In this document: positions 59,001-64,000 of the stretch, piece by piece
Position numbering within the stretch: position 1 is the first letter of the stretch
Layout of the letters: every line of letters starts with the position of its first letter
Assembly (NCBI GenBank): GCA_014905825.1
Contig: JACGCN010000002.1
Coordinates: forward strand, 868,001 to 932,000
Direction: 5' to 3'
Length of the DNA stretch: 64,000 nt
Source: Lyophyllum atratum
Taxonomy: Eukaryota > Basidiomycota > Agaricomycetes > Agaricales > Lyophyllaceae
Program-made: the position numbers and the translations under genes
The notes under the pieces: generated by a model
What the model was told of the DNA's origin: nothing
Seen by the model: the letters and a program-made list of their open reading frames with translations, nothing else
Databases searched by the model: none

Positions 59001-60332
59001 CCCTCATTGATGACAGAAAACCGCGGACAGTCTTCCAGAGATCAAGTCGAGTTACTCGGACGCCAAATGGACGGTTGCCAATCGCAACACCACGGTCAAC
59101 CCAACCACACCAAAAACCCCAGTTGTTCTCTATGCTGGGGACTATGGTTATCATACCGGCAACATCATCTGGCGTGCCCATTTCAACGCTACCGGTTCCG
59201 AGACTGCGTTCACGCTCGACGTCTGGGGAGGTTCTGCCTTCGGTTATTCCGTCTGGCTGGACTCCACGTTCATCGGCTCATGGGTGGGAGATGCCGTGCA
59301 TGGAAGCTTCGAAAGCACATTCAAGTTTCCCTCGCTCCTGGCGGCAGGCTCGGGGCACGTCCTGACGATTTTGCAAGACCATATGGGATATGAGGAAGAT
59401 TGGACAGCAGCTAGTGATGCGTTCAAGAATCCAAGAGGCATCATCAACTACTCTTTCGTTGGATCCAAGGTACCGACTGTGAGCGTCTGGAAGGTCACCG
59501 GGAATCTTGGCGGGGAAAGTGTATGCGGGCTCCCTTACCTCGCTATGAAATGATAGCAGCTAATCGACATTGTAGTACGCCGATAGGACTCGCGGACCTT
59601 TGAATGAAGGTGGACTTTTTGGCGAGCGCCAAGGTGGGTTTTTATATTGCTTTGGCGCTATGCCAAATTTTAAATGTACTTTCAAAGGGTGGCATCTCCC
59701 TGCTTTCAATGATGCCAGCTGGCCGGTTGGAAAACCCACGGCGGGAAGTACAAGCGCTGGCGTCAGCTTTCACAGGTGCGCTAGGTAATGAACTCCTACG
59801 TCAATGATGCCTGATCCGATTCTAGGACAACTTTCAATCTGAATGTTCCCAAAGGCGTTGACTACCCCTTGGCTTTGGTGGTAACCAACTCAACCGTAAA
59901 CCCTTTCTATCGATCTCAGGTATGCAGTCACACCCTCCTCGCCTACCACCGGGACTCATCATCCATCCCAAGCTATACGTCAATGGATATCAATTCGGCA
60001 AATACGGTTCGAAATGGAACTTTTTTCAGCGATTCTCAGTTCTTACTTGCTCGTATCCTCAGTCAACCACATCGGTCCTCAGACCGTCTTCCCAGTCCGT
60101 AAGTGAATCTTCCCAAGGCGGCCGAGTATGTTGTTCACCGTTCTGTTTAGCTCAAGGCATTCTGAACTACAACGGTCCTAACACTCTTGCTGTTTCAATC
60201 TGGGCGGCAGGAGCTGCCGGCGCGAAATTGAACTCGCTGGCTCTTCAACTCACCGCGAAGGTGGAAAGCAGCATGTCAGCGATCGTTAACCAGCCCTTGA
60301 CCGCTTGGGCCCCTCGTCCAGGAGCATACTGA
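56088..60332 (+). CDS. lacA: Secreted GH35 beta-galactosidase (LacA type)
   Basis: This enzyme removes terminal beta-galactose from galactans, xyloglucan or lactose outside the cell. It is a full five-domain fungal GH35 protein of about 1,000 residues in some 24 exons. The start [19 protein letters not shown] is a signal peptide. The barrel domain shows [51 protein letters not shown], the acid/base Glu in [21 protein letters not shown], and the nucleophile Glu in [15 protein letters not shown], then [15 protein letters not shown] and FGGTNWGGIAHPG. The later beta domains run to [35 protein letters not shown] and the end WAPRPGAY. Every splice junction I followed keeps frame, so unlike many neighbours no correction is needed. 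The GH3 gene follows 0.9 kb downstream on the same strand. Confidence 0.92.
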
Positions 60333-61206
60333 TTTTGATGAGTCCCGACTTTGATGAGTCCTGATTATTTCTTATCTAACTTTATGTATTGTAACGTGAG
60401 AGTAACCGATAAATCCCCGAATTTGTGAATTACGAGGCTGGTCCGATCTCAGCCTGGTCCACATGGCACAAGGTGCCTAGGACATATAGTCTATGTATCT
60501 CACCAACCTGACATGTCAGATCGCACCGGAAATCATGTTCTGTCTTCGCAATAAAGCTAAGGAAAATCTTACTTCTCGGTCTACGATAAAACGTCCTGGC
60601 ACCAGAGAACCACTTCAAGTTCAACAAGAGCATATATCACCGTCACATGACGTGCACCTTCTTCCTTCGGCCCGTCAACGCGTCACTTCAAGTTCTCACT
60701 GGCCGCCATTTCAACCCGATCCATGCTTCACGCAAATCCAGCACTCCATAACGCGCCGCAATTAGATCACGAACTCAGTTGAAAATAGGGTGAGCGTGCC
60801 GTTCACCTTCCATCGAACTTCTGAGCCTCCTAACCGCAACTTCTGCTGAAGTTTTACCCAGGTCATCCGGTTCACACGAGAATAGTGAGAAGGAGGCATG
60901 CCTCCGAATTACTTCGAAGGTATGTGTGTTCGTCTATATCTGTAGCAATAATCACACACCGTCAAGGCATATCTTCCCAGGGAGTCAAGCAACGCGATTC
61001 TCCGACTTAAGGCTACGTTCGTGACCTCCATATCCTTGTGCTTGTGGCACCTCGGAATCAATGCAGAGGTTCTCTTACAATCATCCGGACCGCGAGACGG
61101 ATGGTCATGTCCTTAGATCGCCTCCCGAACGTACATAAGGCGCGATATCCCGCAGACCTCAGCCTCCATCACGGGTGCCCTATCGCACATGCGAGCCTGG
61201 TGAACA
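60333..61206. promoter_or_regulatory. intergenic, GH3 upstream region
   Basis: About 870 bases between the GH35 stop and the GH3 start. It contains GH35 3' untranslated sequence and the GH3 promoter. No distinct site could be supported. Confidence 0.4.
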
Positions 61207-63682
61207 ATGTCTCTCTACATATTTCTCCTTTGCGCTTTATATCTGGTCCCCTCCCATGCTTTTGTCTATACATTCCCTGATTGCACCACCGAGCCCTTGA
61301 AATCCAACGCAGTAGTGCGACACCACCAAAGATGCCAAGACGCGTGCAGCAGCTGTGATCAAGCTATTTACCGTCCAAGAGCTGATGAGCAACACCGTGA
61401 ATCTTTCGCCAGGTGTACCACGCCTTGGTCTCCCGAGTTATCAGTGGTGGTCCGAAGCTCTAGTATGGGCTACCTTGTATCAGATCTTGTCAATTCACTG
61501 ACGGTGACCTGGTAGCATGGAGTCGCAGAGAGCCCTGGTGTTACATTCGCGGCATCTGGGAACTTCAGTTCCGCCACGTCATTTCCTCAGCCTATCCTAC
61601 TGGGTTCCGCTTTTGACGATCCCTTGATCAAAGCGGTGGCCACAGTCATTAGCTACCGAGGCTCGCGCATTCAACAATTTTGGTCGAGCAGGTATAGACT
61701 TCTTCACTCCCAACATCAATCCTTTCAAGGACCCTCGCTGGGGCCGAGGACAGGAGACGCCCGGAGAGGACCCCTTCCATATTTCGCAATACGTGTTGAA
61801 CTCTGGTCGACTGGGCTTCAGGGCGGTATCGATCCCAAACCCTACTTCAAGGTTATCGCGGACTGCAAACATTATGCTGCGTACGATCTCGAAAACTTGG
61901 GAGGGGAACATCCGGACATCATTCGACGCCCAGGTCACCCTGCAGGATCTTAGCGAATACTACTTGCCTCCCTTTCAAAGCTGTGTCAGGGACGCTAAGG
62001 TTGCGTCTGTGATGTGCAGTTATAATTCCGTCAATGGAGTCCCGTCAGTGCGCCAATTCATATCTGCCTCCAAACCTATATTACGAGACTTCTGGGGATT
62101 CGATGACGATCGCTGGGTCACGTCTGACTGCGACGCCGTGGATAACATCTTTCAGCACCCACCATTTCACTTCTACCTATCCAGAAGCCGTTGCTGATGC
62201 GTTGAAGGCTGGGACGGACCTCGACTGCGGGACCGCATATTCTTTGCATCTTCCTGACGCTTTCAACCAGTCATTGATCACCCGCGGAGACCTAGAAAAA
62301 GCGTTGCTCCGTCAGTACACTTCTCTTGTGCGGTGCGTAGCTATCTGTCTCTACGGAGGCTGCGTTACTTAAAAAATGACTCAGTCTTGGCTACTTCGAT
62401 CCTCCCAGCATCCAACCGTACCGGCAACTTAGCTGGGCCAATGTGAACCTGCCTGATGCACAGAAGCTGGCATACCAGGCGGCACTTGAAGGAATCGTTC
62501 TACTCAAAAACGACGGAACCTTGCCTCTGAAGTCCACCGTTAAGAAGCTAGCTGTCATTGGGCCGTGGGCCAACGCGACGACCCAGATGCAGGGAAACTA
62601 TCAAGGCGTCGCTCCCTTCCTCGTCAGTCCTTTCCAAGGAGCCATCAATGCAGGTTACCAGGCTACATTTGTGGCAGGAACGACAATCTCAGGGACCTCA
62701 ACTGCAGGCTTTGCTGCGGCAGTGGCAGCCGCCCAAGCGGCAGATGCTGTTATATTTGCAGGAGGTATTGATGGGATAACGGAGAATGAAGGCCATGACC
62801 GGACAACAATTGTGTGGCCCGGAAACCAGCTGACTTTGATTTCTGCACTTGAGGCTACCGGCAAACCAGTGGTGGTTCTACAATTTGGCGGTGGTCAAGT
62901 GGACGGTTCGGCGCTGAAAAGAAATCGAACGGTTAGTTCTTCTTCCACTCTTGACTTTTTCGCCATTTTCTTGCTTACACCGTCGCATGAAGGTCAACGC
63001 CATGCTATGGGCAGGGTATCCTGGCCAGAGCGGCGGAACGGCACTTTTCGATATCATAAGCGGGAAAGCCTCTCCCGCCGGCCGACTATCGATTACCCAA
63101 TATCCTGCCGCATATACCAGCCAAGTCGGTATGACAGACATGAAGGTTCGACCTAGCGATACCAACCCTGGCCGGACCTATAGATGGTACCGAGATACGC
63201 CGGTGTTTGAGTTCGGGCACGGCCTGCATTTCACTACTTTTGCTTTAAACTGGCAACGCACTCCTTCGACCCGATACGACATCTCTCAACTCATCGTATC
63301 CGCCTCGAGTGGTCGTCCGCTTGACCTAGCCACATTCGACACCTTTGATCTCAATGTTAAAAATACGGGCAAGGTCGCATCGGATTATGTTGCGCTCCTT
63401 TTCATCAACGGCACAGCTGGCCCTGCCCCGCACCCCAACAAACAACTTATCTCTTACACCCGCCTCCATCAGATCAAGGCGGGGAGTACTGGTCGTGCGA
63501 GTCTGGCTGTCACTCTGGGCTCGATAGCTCGTGCTGACACCAGCGGAAATCTATGGCTCTACAGCGGCTCGTACCAGCTGAACGTCGACACAGGGCCTGT
63601 CCTTTTAACCCACCGCTTTGATCTAGTAGGTAATTCTGCGCAGATTACCCACTGGCCTCAGCCTCAAAATGCCTCTGCTTGA
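61207..63682 (+). CDS. Secreted GH3 beta-xylosidase-like glycoside hydrolase, frame disrupted
   Basis: This looks like fungal exo-beta-1,4-xylosidases (BxlB/XlnD type), which release xylose from xylo-oligosaccharides. Exons are read as 61207-61462, 61516-62332, 62385-62931 and 62993-63682. A signal peptide (MSLYIFLLCALYLVPSHA) leads into FPDCTTEPLKSNAV, then YQWWSEALHGVAESPG, DFFTPNINPFKDPRWGRG, ETPGEDPFHISQYVLN, the nucleophile Asp in WVTSDCDAVDNIF, LKAGTDLDCGTAY, and YFDPPSIQPYRQLSW. The second domain has GIVLLKNDGTLPL, NAMLWAGYPGQSGG, and a C-terminal FnIII-like part with FEFGHGLHFTTF. The first half needs at least eight one-base corrections (near 61315, 61654, 61802, 61812, 61898, 62048, 62078 and 62154), whereas the second half is clean. 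Either local assembly errors or true decay could explain this. Confidence 0.82.
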
Positions 63683-63768
63683 CATGTGATTCCGTCCTCC
63701 ATTTCATAGTTGCGGCGTTTTAGTAACATCGCTACGTCATGTAAAATTATAACATGAATCGTATGTCC

Positions 63769-64000
63769 TCAGAAAGGATAGTTCTCCATCCTCTTGATGT
63801 CCTCGGCCCGCTGCTCCCCTTCTCCATCCGACGCCTTGTCGAGGTAGTCCAAAACTACATCCCACCACGCCCCGTTAAACTTTCCCTTGTACGCACCAAC
63901 ATCATCACCCCACCCTCTCAATGCACTCGCAAGTCGCCTCGCTACCCCAGGCTCCTTACCCAGTTTATCCACTGGCGTTAGATACGTTCGAATACCGAAC
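63769..64000 (-). CDS. 3' end of an unidentified gene, partial
   Basis: The frame is open from the window edge to a stop at 63769 and gives about 76 residues, starting FGIRTYLTPVDKLGKEPG and continuing with LRGWGDDVGAYKGKFNGAW and WDVVLDYLDKASDGEGE. The first in-frame start-like codon is GTG, so the true start lies beyond the window. The composition is clearly protein-like and charged, but I do not recognise the family. It converges with the GH3 gene, with 86 bases between the stops. Confidence 0.6.
   Translation of the reverse strand, partial: FGIRTYLTPVDKLGKEPGVARRLASALRGWGDDVGAYKGKFNGAWWDVVLDYLDKASDGEGEQRAEDIKRMENYPF

Noticed and set aside
1..64000. CRISPR arrays, operons, prophage, insertion sequences
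   Set aside because: The window is eukaryotic with spliced genes; no regularly spaced repeats, integrase or transposase reading was seen.

Overview
The window looks like nuclear DNA of a basidiomycete, most likely an Agaricomycete. Genes are compact and rich in introns of about 45-65 bases with GT..AG ends. Several proteins belong to mushroom-specific families, and there are CAZymes, a B12D-type mitochondrial protein and a FlbA/Thn1-type RGS protein. All exon models were spliced by eye from the raw sequence, so individual boundaries may be off by a few bases.

Layout. 0-6.6 kb: the 3' part of a DEP/RGS protein (+), a cytochrome b5-like MAPR protein (+) and a lineage-specific small protein (-). 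6.6-9.4 kb: no gene seen. 9.4-17.3 kb: NUP120 (+), convergent with a Zn2Cys6 transcription factor (-). 17.3-23.4 kb: a gene-poor island with inverted repeats and possible relics. 23.4-26.7 kb: a microbial-type PARG-domain protein followed by the co-chaperone STI1 (+). 27-35.5 kb: a run of minus-strand genes, namely AP-3 mu, an aldo/keto reductase, a B12D/MLRQ-like protein and a large coiled-coil protein. 36.1-38.1 kb: a tandem pair of isochorismatase-like hydrolases (+). 39-40.1 kb: an MRM2-like rRNA methyltransferase (-). 42.4-46.2 kb: a doubtful small ORF, a small secreted protein (+) and a multi-pass membrane protein (-). 47-50.7 kb: PPG1-type phosphatase and an Atf1-type bZIP factor (-). 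51.8-54.7 kb: a subtilisin-like protease and a truncated copy downstream (-). 56-63.7 kb: GH35 beta-galactosidase and GH3 beta-xylosidase-like enzyme (+), a small hemicellulose or pectin-sugar cluster. 63.8-64 kb: the end of a gene that runs out of the window (-).

The most striking general feature is technical or evolutionary. About half of the conserved genes need single-base frame corrections, mostly one extra base, inside otherwise perfectly conserved exons with intact splice sites. Others (RGS, MAPR, PARG, isochorismatases, PPG1, bZIP, B12D, GH35) need none. Because indispensable genes such as STI1 and NUP120 are affected, insertion-type assembly errors are more likely than gene death. 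The GH3 5' half and the MRM2-like gene are dense enough in indels that true decay cannot be excluded. Other points of interest are three microexons (12, 11 and 6 nt), CRE-like sites in the bZIP gene's own promoter, the tandem isochorismatase duplication, the truncated protease copy, and two adjacent perfect inverted repeats near 20.9 kb. I did not find a clearly new multi-gene system.
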